This document shows positions 1 to 6,169 of a stretch of 9,168 bases of DNA, one piece after another. Below the pieces are notes generated by a model, which was not told the DNA's origin, searched no databases, and saw only the letters and a list, made by a program, of their open reading frames with translations. Location: NCBI GenBank assembly GCA_012516115.1, contig JAAYXC010000077.1, positions 1 through 9,168 of the forward strand, given 5' to 3'. The first letter of the stretch is position 1; each line of letters begins with the position of its first letter. Both the position numbers and the translations under genes were made by a program. This DNA is from Bacillota bacterium (lineage in GTDB: Bacteria > Bacillota > UBA4882 > JAAYXC01).

Positions 1-410
1 AAGGTGTAGCGTCGGCCGATGAGCCAGCGGTTCGTTCCGTCCCGGGGGGTAAGGCGGGCGTAAAAGTTTTCGTAGTGAAGCGCGGGCAGGATCTCGAACC
101 CGTGGTAATCGGTGATGGCCCAGAGGGAAAGGAGGCCTTGCCGGCCGGAGAAGAGGAGATCTTCGGCGGGAGAAGGACCCCACTCCACGGGGACGATCCC
201 TGTCCGCCAGGCATAACCCCACAGGGTATTCTGCAGATAAAAGGAAGTAAAGACCAAATCCTCCCCGCGGAGAGACAGCGCCAGGGGGCCGAACCACTCT
301 GCCGTATGGCGGAGCTCGAGGGACCAGGCGGTCTCCATCGCCCAGGCGGAGGAAGTTACGGAGAAAAGGCAAGCCAGGGCGATGGTCAAGGTAAGGAAAA
401 CCCGCCGCAA
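1..410 (-). CDS. Wzi-like outer-membrane beta-barrel protein, paralogue 2 (partial, C-terminus off left edge)
   Basis: Start chosen as TTG at 410-408, because GGAGGTG (423-417) lies 6 nt upstream and the resulting N-terminus (MRRVFLTLTIALACLFSVTS, then SAWA) is a good signal peptide with cleavage near residue 24. The alternative GTG at 419 would sit inside that ribosome binding site. 136 complete residues are visible. Residues 77-136 align without gaps to residues 69-128 of the neighbouring barrel protein (449-1579), with about 23 of 60 identical by eye. Shared anchors are WGPxP, a DL.F motif, E.(I/L)(L/I)P and the end R.(I)(G/A)RRY. It is therefore a diverged tandem duplicate, read in the same direction 38 nt downstream of its partner. 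Predicted role: secreted outer-membrane barrel related to capsule-assembly Wzi proteins (family assignment from motif memory). The barrel part and stop are outside the window. No function beyond envelope or surface association can be claimed. Confidence 0.72.
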   Translation of the reverse strand, partial: MRRVFLTLTIALACLFSVTSSAWAMETAWSLELRHTAEWFGPLALSLRGEDLVFTSFYLQNTLWGYAWRTGIVPVEWGPSPAEDLLFSGRQGLLSLWAITDYHGFEILPALHYENFYARLTPRDGTNRWLIGRRYT

Positions 411-416
411 AAAAGG

Positions 417-423
417 CACCTCC
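417..423 (-). promoter_or_regulatory. Ribosome binding site fixing the TTG start of the left-edge Wzi-like gene
   Basis: On the minus strand the sequence GGAGGTG is followed by six bases (CCTTTT) and TTG. This near-perfect Shine-Dalgarno sequence decides for TTG at 410 over the in-frame GTG at 419, which overlaps it. The same arrangement (AGAGGTGG plus a short spacer) precedes ilvE and the upstream barrel gene. Confidence 0.65.
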
Positions 424-448
424 GCGAAGAGGGTAGGGGGCTGTGCCC

Positions 449-1579
449 TCAGAATCTATACGTCAGCTTCGCTTCGAACGCCAGCCGGAGGCCTTCGCGC
501 CCCGGTACGTTGGCGAGGTTCACGACGTGGCCGATATAAAGACCGAGATCGCAGGAGAGATGGCTACCCAGGGAGAAATCTCCCCCACCGCCCACCAGAT
601 AGGTGGTCTCCACCGTGCCGGTCAAGAACTCCAGGGTCTGGTCGATCACCGCTTCCTGCGGGTCGCGAAAGCGGCCTTCACCGTGGCGTTCCCGGCAGAA
701 GGCAAGCCAGCGCCCTTTTTTCTCCCATACCAGGGAGACGGTAAGGCGTTCGGCATCGGGTCCCAGGGGGTGTCCGAGGAGGAGCCCTCCATCCACCCAG
801 TCGCCTTCCGGGTTTTCGGCATAAAAAGTATAGGTGTGCCGGGTGAGGCCGACGTAGTCGATTCGCAACTCGGTCTCTTTGAGGCCGAAAGGTTCCTTAA
901 GTCCTCCCCCCAGCTGGAGACCGAACTTGTAATGGTTGGCCCAACTGGAGGTCGGCGGCAGGTCGTCGGCGAAGAAGGCTACATAGGCCGAGGCACGCTC
1001 TCCTTCGTAGCGGGCGTCCACATGCATGATGGCGTTACAGAATCTGTTCTCCCCGCCGGGGTCGCCGAGATACTGGAGGGTAAGCTGGGTGACCATGAGG
1101 GGGATCAACGGGTAGGGGTTCAGGTACCAGGGGCTGAAGTCGCCGGTCAAGACCGCGGCCTCGATGTAGCCCAGCGTCCAGCGGCCGGCCGCCACTTCAT
1201 AGCGGCGGGCGATCATGTACCGCTTGCGGCCGGCGACGGGTTCGAGGAAGAGATAGGCTTGTTCCCAGGCGAAAGGCGGGATGAGTTCCATCCCGGTGAA
1301 ATGGTTCTTCATGAAGAGCATGAGATGGCCCCTGGTGGTCGCGAAGGCCAGGTCATCCCCGGGCGCGGGCCCCCAGTCCAGGGGAAGCCAGCCGAAGGCC
1401 ATCTCGTAGCCGCCGATCTCCCAGGTAAAGGCGGCGGCCAGGGGATAGAAACGGCCTTCGCGGTAAGAAAAAGAAAGCGAAGAGGGCGGGGTAATCGTCA
1501 GGGCATGGACCGGGCCGGCGGCGAGGGCCAGGACGGTGAGAGCCAGGAAAAAAGATAAAACCAAGGAGACCGCGCGCAT
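449..1579 (-). CDS. Wzi-like (capsule-assembly family) outer-membrane beta-barrel protein, paralogue 1
   Basis: 376 residues. The ATG at 1579 is preferred over an upstream in-frame start at 1675 (inside ilvE) because AGAGGTG precedes it by about 7 nt and the protein then opens with a signal peptide: MRAVSLVLSFFLALTVLALA, then AGPVHA, cleavage near residue 26. Motifs: LDWGPAPGDDL at 67-77, RYMIARRYE at 120-128, LGYIEAAV at 136-143 and YLNPYPLIP at 152-160. These match the order I know from Wzi-type capsule-assembly proteins (WGP near the N-terminus, R-rich strand, LG.(S/I)E, LNP). The last 13 residues alternate hydrophobic and polar residues and end Tyr-Arg-Phe, the C-terminal signature of outer-membrane barrels. 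It lies 68 nt after ilvE and 38 nt before its paralogue. In Gram-negatives Wzi anchors capsule to the cell surface; that role here is inference. Barrel class is fairly sure, exact function is not. Confidence 0.78.
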   Translation of the reverse strand: MRAVSLVLSFFLALTVLALAAGPVHALTITPPSSLSFSYREGRFYPLAAAFTWEIGGYEMAFGWLPLDWGPAPGDDLAFATTRGHLMLFMKNHFTGMELIPPFAWEQAYLFLEPVAGRKRYMIARRYEVAAGRWTLGYIEAAVLTGDFSPWYLNPYPLIPLMVTQLTLQYLGDPGGENRFCNAIMHVDARYEGERASAYVAFFADDLPPTSSWANHYKFGLQLGGGLKEPFGLKETELRIDYVGLTRHTYTFYAENPEGDWVDGGLLLGHPLGPDAERLTVSLVWEKKGRWLAFCRERHGEGRFRDPQEAVIDQTLEFLTGTVETTYLVGGGGDFSLGSHLSCDLGLYIGHVVNLANVPGREGLRLAFEAKLTYRF

Positions 1580-1611
1580 GGGCGCCCACCTCTTTCCGAC
1601 CGCCGGGGAGC

Positions 1612-1637
1612 GGACGGCCGGTTTTGGCCGGCCGTCC
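1612..1637. repeat. Perfect 10-bp inverted repeat between ilvE and the Wzi-like gene
   Basis: GGACGGCCGG (1612-1621) and CCGGCCGTCC (1628-1637) are exact reverse complements around a 6-nt loop. In the minus-strand transcript the hairpin begins about 11 nt after the ilvE stop and ends about 30 nt before the barrel-gene start. No T-run follows on either strand, so it is not a canonical intrinsic terminator. It could be an mRNA processing or stability element, or a weak attenuator that lowers barrel-gene expression relative to ilvE (inference). Confidence 0.6.
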
Positions 1638-1647
1638 TGAGCCCGCT

Positions 1648-2721
1648 TTACAGCCTCCCGATCTCCTTGACCCACCCGAAGGGATCGGGTTTACGGCCGT
1701 ACTGGATGCCGACCAACTCGTCGTAGAGACGCTGGGTCACCGGCCCCACTTCCTCGCCGGTAATGGTATAGTCGCGTCTTTTATACTGGAAACCGCCCAC
1801 CGGCGCGATGACGCAGGCCGTACCGGTCCCGAAAGCCTCGGTGAGGTGTCCGTCCTCGATGCCCGCGATGACCTCGTCGATACCGATGGGCCGTTCCTCG
1901 ACCTCGTAGCCAAGCCGTGGGGCGAGCTTGAGCACGGAGTCGCGGGTGATGCCGGGAAGGATGGAGCCGGAGAGGGCCGGAGTGACGAGTTTCGTCCCGA
2001 AGACGAAGAAGATGTTCATCGAGCCCACTTCCTCGACGTACCGGCGTTCCCTGGCATCCAGCCAGAGGACCTGGGAGAAACCCTTCTCCTCGGCCAAGGC
2101 CCCTGCCAGAAGGGTCGCCGCATAGTTTCCCCCCGTCTTGGCATCGCCGACGCCACCGGGTACCGCGCGGACGTACACGTCTTCCACATAGCGACGGACG
2201 GGTTTGAATCCGGTCTTAAAATAGGCTCCCACCGGGCTGAGGATGATGAAGAAGAGGTATTCATCGGAGGGATGGACCCCCAGGGCCGCCTCATTCCCGA
2301 TCATCGGCGGCCTGATATAAAGGGAGGTACCCGTCGCCCGCGGGATCCAGCGTTTCTCCGCCACCACCAGGGAGGTCACGCAAGCCAGGAAATCCTCCTC
2401 GGGCATGGTCGGCATACACATCCGTGCGGCCGAACGGTTCATCCGACGGGCGTTCTCTTCCGGTCGGAAGAGAAAGATGCGGCCGTCGTCGCCGGCGTAA
2501 GCCTTGAGACCCTCGAAGATCTCCTGCGAATAATGAAGGACGCGCGCGGCCGGATCGAGCGTGAAATTTTGATAAGGTACGATCTTGGGGTCATCCCAGC
2601 GGCCGTCCTTAAAGCGGCGGATGAGCATTCGATCCGTGAAGTAGCGGCCGAAACCCAACTCCGCCGGATCGACCAGTGGTTTCAATCGGTCCGGACTGAG
2701 TTCCTCGGTTAAGATCTTCAT
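1648..2721 (-). CDS. ilvE: Branched-chain amino-acid aminotransferase (class IV, BCAT)
   Basis: 357 residues, the usual length of the long (eukaryote/Bacillus-like) BCAT type. It reversibly transaminates Leu, Ile and Val with 2-oxoglutarate using pyridoxal phosphate in the cytoplasm. Visible family marks: HYSQEIFEGLKAY (63-75), R.N..R.C.P near 91-104, IRPPMIG (136-142), GGVGDAKTGGNYA (189-201) with the PLP lysine at K195, EEVGSMNIFF (230-239) with the glutamate that contacts the PLP ring nitrogen, and SGSILPGITRDS. ATG at 2721 is preceded by AGAGGTGG with about 6 nt spacing. The stop of the upstream EamA gene is only 17 nt away, so the two are probably co-transcribed. No riboswitch or T-box is visible directly in front of it. 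All key residues look intact. Confidence 0.95.
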   Translation of the reverse strand: MKILTEELSPDRLKPLVDPAELGFGRYFTDRMLIRRFKDGRWDDPKIVPYQNFTLDPAARVLHYSQEIFEGLKAYAGDDGRIFLFRPEENARRMNRSAARMCMPTMPEEDFLACVTSLVVAEKRWIPRATGTSLYIRPPMIGNEAALGVHPSDEYLFFIILSPVGAYFKTGFKPVRRYVEDVYVRAVPGGVGDAKTGGNYAATLLAGALAEEKGFSQVLWLDARERRYVEEVGSMNIFFVFGTKLVTPALSGSILPGITRDSVLKLAPRLGYEVEERPIGIDEVIAGIEDGHLTEAFGTGTACVIAPVGGFQYKRRDYTITGEEVGPVTQRLYDELVGIQYGRKPDPFGWVKEIGRL

Positions 2722-2738
2722 CCGTTACCACCTCTATT

Positions 2739-3686
2739 CTAGACCCATTGATGGGTCGATTCTCCATCGGAAGGGCTTTTTCCTTTCGGCACGAACCGGT
2801 TGGTACCCCAGACGCCGAGAAGGATCAGTCCTCCTCCCAGCCACTGGTAAGGGGCAAGGTGCTCCCCGAGGAAGAAAACCCCGGCCAGGATCGAGACAAG
2901 AGTGGTGAGGTTGGTATAAATCACGGTCCGTACGGCGGCAAGATGGTGGAACATGTAGTTCAGCAGGAAAAAGGCGGCCACCGAGGAGAAAAGACCGAGG
3001 TAAGCCAGGGAGAGCAAGACCGGGGGGGCGCCGAGGACACGGAAGGGGAAGGCGGTACCGGAGACGAGATGGAGACCGAGAGCTAGCGGGATGAAGACCG
3101 CCGCCCCCATCCACATCATGACCGCGGTCGTGGCCAAGGGACTGAACTCTTCGGCGAGGCGCCGGGAGAGGACGCTGTAAAACCCGGCGGCCAGGACGGC
3201 CACACCGAGAAAAAGGAAGCCTTCCGGGTGACTATCTCCCCCGGAGGGCGGGCCGCCGAGAAAGGTCAGGACGATCCCCAGGGAGGAGGCGGCGATGAAG
3301 AAGGATTGGCCCAGCCCCGGCCGCTCGCCGAGGAAGAAGGCGGCCATGATCGCTACCACCACCGGGATGGCGCCGATGACCATCCCCGCCTCGGCGGCCG
3401 AGGTGGCTTGAATGCCCGCCGTTTCGCAGAGGAAATAGATCACCGGTTCACAGAGGGCTAAAGGAATCAGTCTTCGCCAGTATTTCCCGGCGAAATCGAG
3501 CCGGAAGGTACCTGTGAACGCTAGGATCGCCATGGCCAGCGCGGCCAGACCGAACCGGAGGGCCAGGAGGTCCATGGGGGTGAGAAAACGCAAGGCCGTT
3601 TTGGTAAAGGAGAAAGAAAGGCCAAAGATGACCGCCATGGCTACCCCGGCCGCCACCGGCGCCACGCGGGTAGAGCTGACAGGCAC
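2739..3686 (-). CDS. EamA/DMT-family membrane transporter
   Basis: 315 residues from a GTG at 3686, chosen because the first helix starts right after it and GGGGAAGTGG lies just upstream; a GTG at 3695 would add three residues. The reading frame stays open to 4220, but the extra part is low-complexity and overlaps a separate small gene. Two EamA repeats are seen, about 10-145 and 158-300, roughly ten hydrophobic segments. The first half ends with FFLGERPGLGQ (117-127) and the second with FFLGEHLAPYQWLGGG (271-286), the repeated LGE motif of the family. AEAGMVIGAIPVVVAI (98-113) is also typical. Members export amino acids or other small metabolites across the inner membrane; the substrate cannot be read here. 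Its position 17 nt before ilvE makes an amino-acid or keto-acid link attractive but unproven. The C-terminus is short, hydrophilic and cytoplasmic-looking. Confidence 0.88.
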   Translation of the reverse strand: MPVSSTRVAPVAAGVAMAVIFGLSFSFTKTALRFLTPMDLLALRFGLAALAMAILAFTGTFRLDFAGKYWRRLIPLALCEPVIYFLCETAGIQATSAAEAGMVIGAIPVVVAIMAAFFLGERPGLGQSFFIAASSLGIVLTFLGGPPSGGDSHPEGFLFLGVAVLAAGFYSVLSRRLAEEFSPLATTAVMMWMGAAVFIPLALGLHLVSGTAFPFRVLGAPPVLLSLAYLGLFSSVAAFFLLNYMFHHLAAVRTVIYTNLTTLVSILAGVFFLGEHLAPYQWLGGGLILLGVWGTNRFVPKGKSPSDGESTHQWV

Positions 3687-3765
3687 GAAGACCACTTCCC
3701 CGGCCGGATTTGATGCCAGATTCGGCGCCGGTGGCAAAAATCCTTCTTCCTTTTTACCACTTCCA

Positions 3766-3951
3766 TCAAGGTCGTCCGAGGCGGAAGCAGAAGACCACCC
3801 GCTCTCCCCGCCGGCCCAGAGCGATGCCTTTGAGACAGACCCCGCCGCCGGCCAGTCGCTTGGCCCGCCCCACCGCGGCCCGCAGACCGGTGAGGAGGTC
3901 CCGGCCTTCGGCCCGCAGGGCGGCCAGATCGACCAGATAATAACGGTCCAT
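3766..3951 (-). CDS. Small hypothetical protein (61 residues)
   Basis: Not recognised. ATG at 3951 is preceded by GGGAGGGAAGG with a 7-8 nt gap. It opens MDRYYLVDLAALRAEGRDLL and continues to KRLAGGGVCLKGIALGRRGE and an end rich in Val, Phe and Arg (VVFCFRLGRP). Predicted as one amphipathic helix (residues 8-35) followed by a short beta hairpin; there is no signal peptide or membrane segment. Two cysteines are present but not in a metal-binding spacing. The composition is normal for a protein, and the gene ends 79 nt before the EamA start, so it may head the minus-strand operon. Evidence is only the frame, the ribosome binding site and the operon position; it could still be a chance reading frame. 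Confidence 0.5.
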   Translation of the reverse strand: MDRYYLVDLAALRAEGRDLLTGLRAAVGRAKRLAGGGVCLKGIALGRRGERVVFCFRLGRP

Positions 3952-4043
3952 CTTTGTTTCCTTCCCTCCCATCCTACGGGTTTCCAAGGGAGGAGTATAT
4001 GCCACCGGGGCTGAATCCATGTGGCATGTGGGAAGGGCCCATT

Positions 4044-4330
4044 TTTCATCTCAATGCGGGCCTTCTCCTCGACCTCGGGTGGCCGAAGCTTAATTGGACC
4101 CATCCCCAACAGGCCATGAAGGGTAACCTCAACGTCCTGGCGGCGATCTTCATCGCCGCCGGAACCTGGTCGGCCTGGGGATCCTGGCTTCTTGTCTGTT
4201 GAGAGGCGGCTGGCCGGCAAGGGCCATGTACGTTTTGTTGGCAGGAGTGGTGACCGCCCTTGGGAGCGGTACGGGGAAGGTCCTCCACGGGATGGCTGAG
4301 GAGAGATTTAAGGCTATTGAGGAATGCTAA
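4044..4330 (+). pseudogene. Remnant of an ABC-2-type transporter permease (C-terminal end, frameshifted)
   Basis: From 4044 one plus-strand frame reads FHLNAGLLLDLGWPKLNWTH, then PQQAMKGNLNVLAAIFIAA. This matches the conserved LxxDLxxPKLxWxxPxxAxKxNxNVL block that I know from large Bacillota ABC-2 permeases. That frame stops at 4202. A second frame, one base earlier, takes over at about 4160-4172 and gives a hydrophobic helix (LVGLGILASCLL), a second helix (AMYVLLAGVVTALG) and the end AEERFKAIEEC with TAA at 4328-4330, a usual tail for this family. The two frames join into a single sensible C-terminus if one base was lost near 4160-4172. Nothing upstream of 4044 in any plus frame resembles the rest of the permease, so the 5' part (several hundred codons) is gone. 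No ATPase partner is nearby. Family assignment comes from motif memory, not a search. Confidence 0.6.
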
Positions 4331-4606
4331 GTAGCCGGATCGATGTTTCGGCAGGTTCAAAAAGATCCACGGCGAACAGGGGCAACACCTTGCCGAATGG
4401 GCGAGCTAAGACTCCGGCGGGAAAGATGGCCAAAGCAAGTGAAGAATTACGACACCATCCCGGCAATTTTTTAGTTAAATAAAAAGTTGTCAGAAGCATC
4501 GATAATCAGCATGAACACAGGATACAACCCGGCAGGAGCGACATTTTCTTTGTCCTCTCCAAAGGTCACATTATTCCAGAATAGATGAGTATAATCCCCC
4601 CAACCC
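4331..4606. other. Gene-poor, AT-richer intergenic stretch before the metK promoter
   Basis: No convincing gene. A 61-codon minus frame (4499-4314) has no good ribosome binding site and overlaps the permease remnant. Plus-strand frames from about 4333 to 4485 are open for 45-50 codons and could be further debris, but I cannot name a family. A TATAAT box at 4590-4595 lacks a recognisable -35 element at the right distance, so it is weaker than the one at 4631. The A+T content is clearly higher than in the flanking genes, in keeping with decaying or regulatory DNA. Confidence 0.5.
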
Positions 4607-4636
4607 TTGACAAGACAGGAATCACTTCGATATAAT
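4607..4636 (+). promoter_or_regulatory. Consensus sigma-A promoter of metK
   Basis: TTGACA at 4607-4612 and TATAAT at 4631-4636 are both exact consensus hexamers, 18 nt apart. Transcription would start near 4643, about 25 nt before the riboswitch. A perfect housekeeping promoter fits a gene whose control is left to premature termination in the leader. Confidence 0.9.
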
Positions 4637-4668
4637 CCAGTTAGCCTTGGACCTTTAAAACCTGGAAA

Positions 4669-4779
4669 GGCTCATCGAGAGTGGTGGAGGGACGGGCCCG
4701 ATGAAACCCGGCAACAGGCAGGTCGGCCACGGCCTGCCCTAAGTGCAAAATCCTGCAGAGTGATTCTGGGAGATGAGTC
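4669..4779 (+). promoter_or_regulatory. SAM-I (S-box) riboswitch aptamer in the metK leader
   Basis: Closing stem P1 pairs CTCATC (4671-4676) with GATGAG (4772-4777), extendable by two pairs. The conserved core is present: GAGGGACGGGCCC, then GATGAAACCCGGCAAC (4687-4715), the kink-turn and pseudoknot region. P3 is GGCAGG (4717-4722) with CCTGCC (4733-4738), followed by AAGTGCAAAATCC, and P4 is CAGA (4756-4759) with TCTG (4765-4768). It senses S-adenosylmethionine: ligand-bound aptamer keeps P1 closed and lets the downstream terminator form, shutting off metK. An alternative pairing of 4763-4771 with 4799-4807 (nine pairs, two of them G-U) would take up the 3' strand of P4 and part of the terminator stem, and may be the antiterminator (inference). 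Confidence 0.96.
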
Positions 4780-4793
4780 CGCTCGGGGCGCAG

Positions 4794-4819
4794 AACCTTC
4801 CCGGAGTGGAAGGTTTTTT
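4794..4819 (+). terminator. Riboswitch-controlled intrinsic terminator of metK
   Basis: AACCTTCC (4794-4801) and GGAAGGTT (4808-4815) form a perfect 8-bp stem with a 6-nt loop, running straight into a T-tract (six T in a row, 4814-4819). It lies 14 nt after P1 of the SAM-I aptamer and about 40 nt before the metK start, the usual arrangement of a transcriptional OFF switch. Confidence 0.92.
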
Positions 4820-4857
4820 CGTCTTTTAGGGCGGACGGGACGGGGGAGGAACCGAAA

Positions 4858-6033
4858 TTGACGGAGAGATACTTATTCACTTCGGAATCGGTTACCGAGG
4901 GCCATCCGGACAAGATCTGCGACCAGATCTCCGATGCCATCCTCGACGAGTTTCTGCGCCTGGACCCTCACGCCCGCGTGGCCTGCGAAACGGCGGTGAC
5001 CAATGGGCTCGTCCTCGTCATGGGTGAGGTCACGGCCGAATGTTACGTGGACATTCCGCGGGTGGTGAGGCGGGTGGTGGGCGAGATCGGTTACAACCAA
5101 GCCAAATTCGGTTTTGATGCAGAGACTTGCGGCATCATCACGGCCATCAACGAACAGTCGCCGGATATCGCCCTCGGCGTCAACCGTTCCCTCGAGGCCA
5201 AACAGGGGGCGGCCAACGACGGAGATGAACTGGGCGCGGGCGATCAGGGGTTGATCTTCGGTTATGCCACCGACGAAACCCCGGAATATATGCCCCTGCC
5301 CATCACCCTGGCCCATGCCCTGGCCAAGCGGCTGGCCGCCATCAGGAAGGCCAAGGTCCTCCCGTATCTGCGGCCCGACGGGAAGACCCAGGTCACGGTG
5401 GAGTACGAAGGTCGTCGGCCCGTCCGCGTTCATACGGTGGTCGTCTCGACCCAGCACGACCCGGACGTAACGCACGAGACCATCACCGCCGATGTCATCC
5501 AGCACGTGATCAAGGCGGTGGTCCCCCCGCACCTCCTGGATGAAGAGACCCGTTTCCTGGTCAATCCCACCGGACGGTTCGTCATCGGCGGACCCCAGGG
5601 CGACTCGGGACTCACCGGCCGCAAGATCATCGTGGATACCTATGGCGGGATGGCCCGGCACGGCGGCGGGGCCTTCTCGGGCAAGGACCCCACCAAGGTG
5701 GACCGTTCAGGGTCTTATGCTGCGCGGTATGTGGCCAAACATATCGTGGCCGCGGGCCTGGCCGCCCAGTGCGAGCTTCAGGTGGCCTACGCCATCGGGG
5801 TGGCAAAACCCGTTTCTCTGAGCGTAAATACTTTCGGCACGGGGACCATCCCGGACCGCGAGATCGTGGCCTTGATCAAGAAACACTTCGACCTGCGGCC
5901 GGCGGCTATCATCCGCGCTCTCGATCTCCGGCGCCCCCTTTACCGTCAGGTGGCGGCCTACGGGCATTTCGGTCGGCCGGAGCTGGATCTACCGTGGGAG
6001 AGGTTGGACAGGCTGGCGGAATTGAAGCGATGA
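4858..6033 (+). CDS. metK: S-adenosylmethionine synthetase
   Basis: 391 residues, normal length. It condenses ATP and methionine to S-adenosylmethionine in the cytoplasm, with tripolyphosphate cleavage; the enzyme is a tetramer with Mg and K ions. The start is TTG at 4858, preceded by GGGGGAGGAA with 6 nt spacing, and the protein opens at the family's usual point (TERYLFTSESVTEGHPDK). Visible motifs: GHPDK (15-19), GAGDQG (126-131), the methionine/ATP-binding region FVIGGPQGDSGLTGRKI (241-257), and the glycine-rich loop GGGAFSGKDPTKVDRS (269-284). It is a single-gene unit downstream of its promoter, SAM-I riboswitch and terminator, so it is repressed by its own product. No damage or odd residues were noticed. 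Confidence 0.98.
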   Translation: MTERYLFTSESVTEGHPDKICDQISDAILDEFLRLDPHARVACETAVTNGLVLVMGEVTAECYVDIPRVVRRVVGEIGYNQAKFGFDAETCGIITAINEQSPDIALGVNRSLEAKQGAANDGDELGAGDQGLIFGYATDETPEYMPLPITLAHALAKRLAAIRKAKVLPYLRPDGKTQVTVEYEGRRPVRVHTVVVSTQHDPDVTHETITADVIQHVIKAVVPPHLLDEETRFLVNPTGRFVIGGPQGDSGLTGRKIIVDTYGGMARHGGGAFSGKDPTKVDRSGSYAARYVAKHIVAAGLAAQCELQVAYAIGVAKPVSLSVNTFGTGTIPDREIVALIKKHFDLRPAAIIRALDLRRPLYRQVAAYGHFGRPELDLPWERLDRLAELKR

Positions 6034-6169
6034 ACTAACGTTTCTTTCCAGGATAAACCATTTTTCTCCCACAAAGATCGCTAAGGGCGCAAAGAAAGGC
6101 ACTAGGAAAACCGGGTTTCGACCCAAGCCGTTCCACGAGCGACGAGCGACCGGCGATGAGATGCGTTTT
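6034..6169. repeat. Convergent metK/murD spacer with repeat-like sequence, no clear terminator
   Basis: The spacer separates the 3' ends of metK and murD. It holds a purine-rich block ACAAAG...GGCGCAAAG (6071-6093), similar to short dispersed intergenic repeats of the CACAAAG type seen in many environmental bacteria (recollection), and a tandem 7-bp duplication CGAGCGA/CGAGCGA (6136-6149). A small hairpin GGGT-TTCG-ACCC (6112-6123) is not followed by a T-run. No strong bidirectional terminator is visible, which is unusual between convergent genes. No reading frame of note. Confidence 0.4.

Noticed and set aside
443..1558. Plus-strand open frame of 371 codons over the first Wzi-like gene
   Set aside because: It is antisense to a gene with signal peptide, barrel motifs and ribosome binding site; the translation has no family features and is a by-product of high GC.
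1580..1675. Upstream start of the first Wzi-like gene at 1675
   Set aside because: It would overlap the end of ilvE and bury the signal peptide; the ATG at 1579 has its own ribosome binding site.
1624..2712. Plus-strand open frame of 362 codons opposite ilvE
   Set aside because: Shadow of a fully recognisable aminotransferase; composition rich in Asp, Gly and His from reversed codons.
3994..3999. TATACT box as the promoter of the minus-strand operon
   Set aside because: There is no acceptable -35 hexamer 16-19 nt upstream; kept only as a weak possibility.
3687..4220. N-terminal extension of the EamA reading frame up to 4220
   Set aside because: The extra 178 codons have no EamA features, overlap the 61-residue gene and cross the permease remnant; the protein has full family length from 3686.
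4314..4499. Minus-strand frame of 61 codons
   Set aside because: No ribosome binding site, overlaps the permease remnant, and the sequence resembles no family I know.
6108..6125. GGGTTTCGACCC resembling a tRNA T-arm
   Set aside because: No acceptor stem, anticodon arm or D-arm can be built around it; it is only a 4-bp hairpin.
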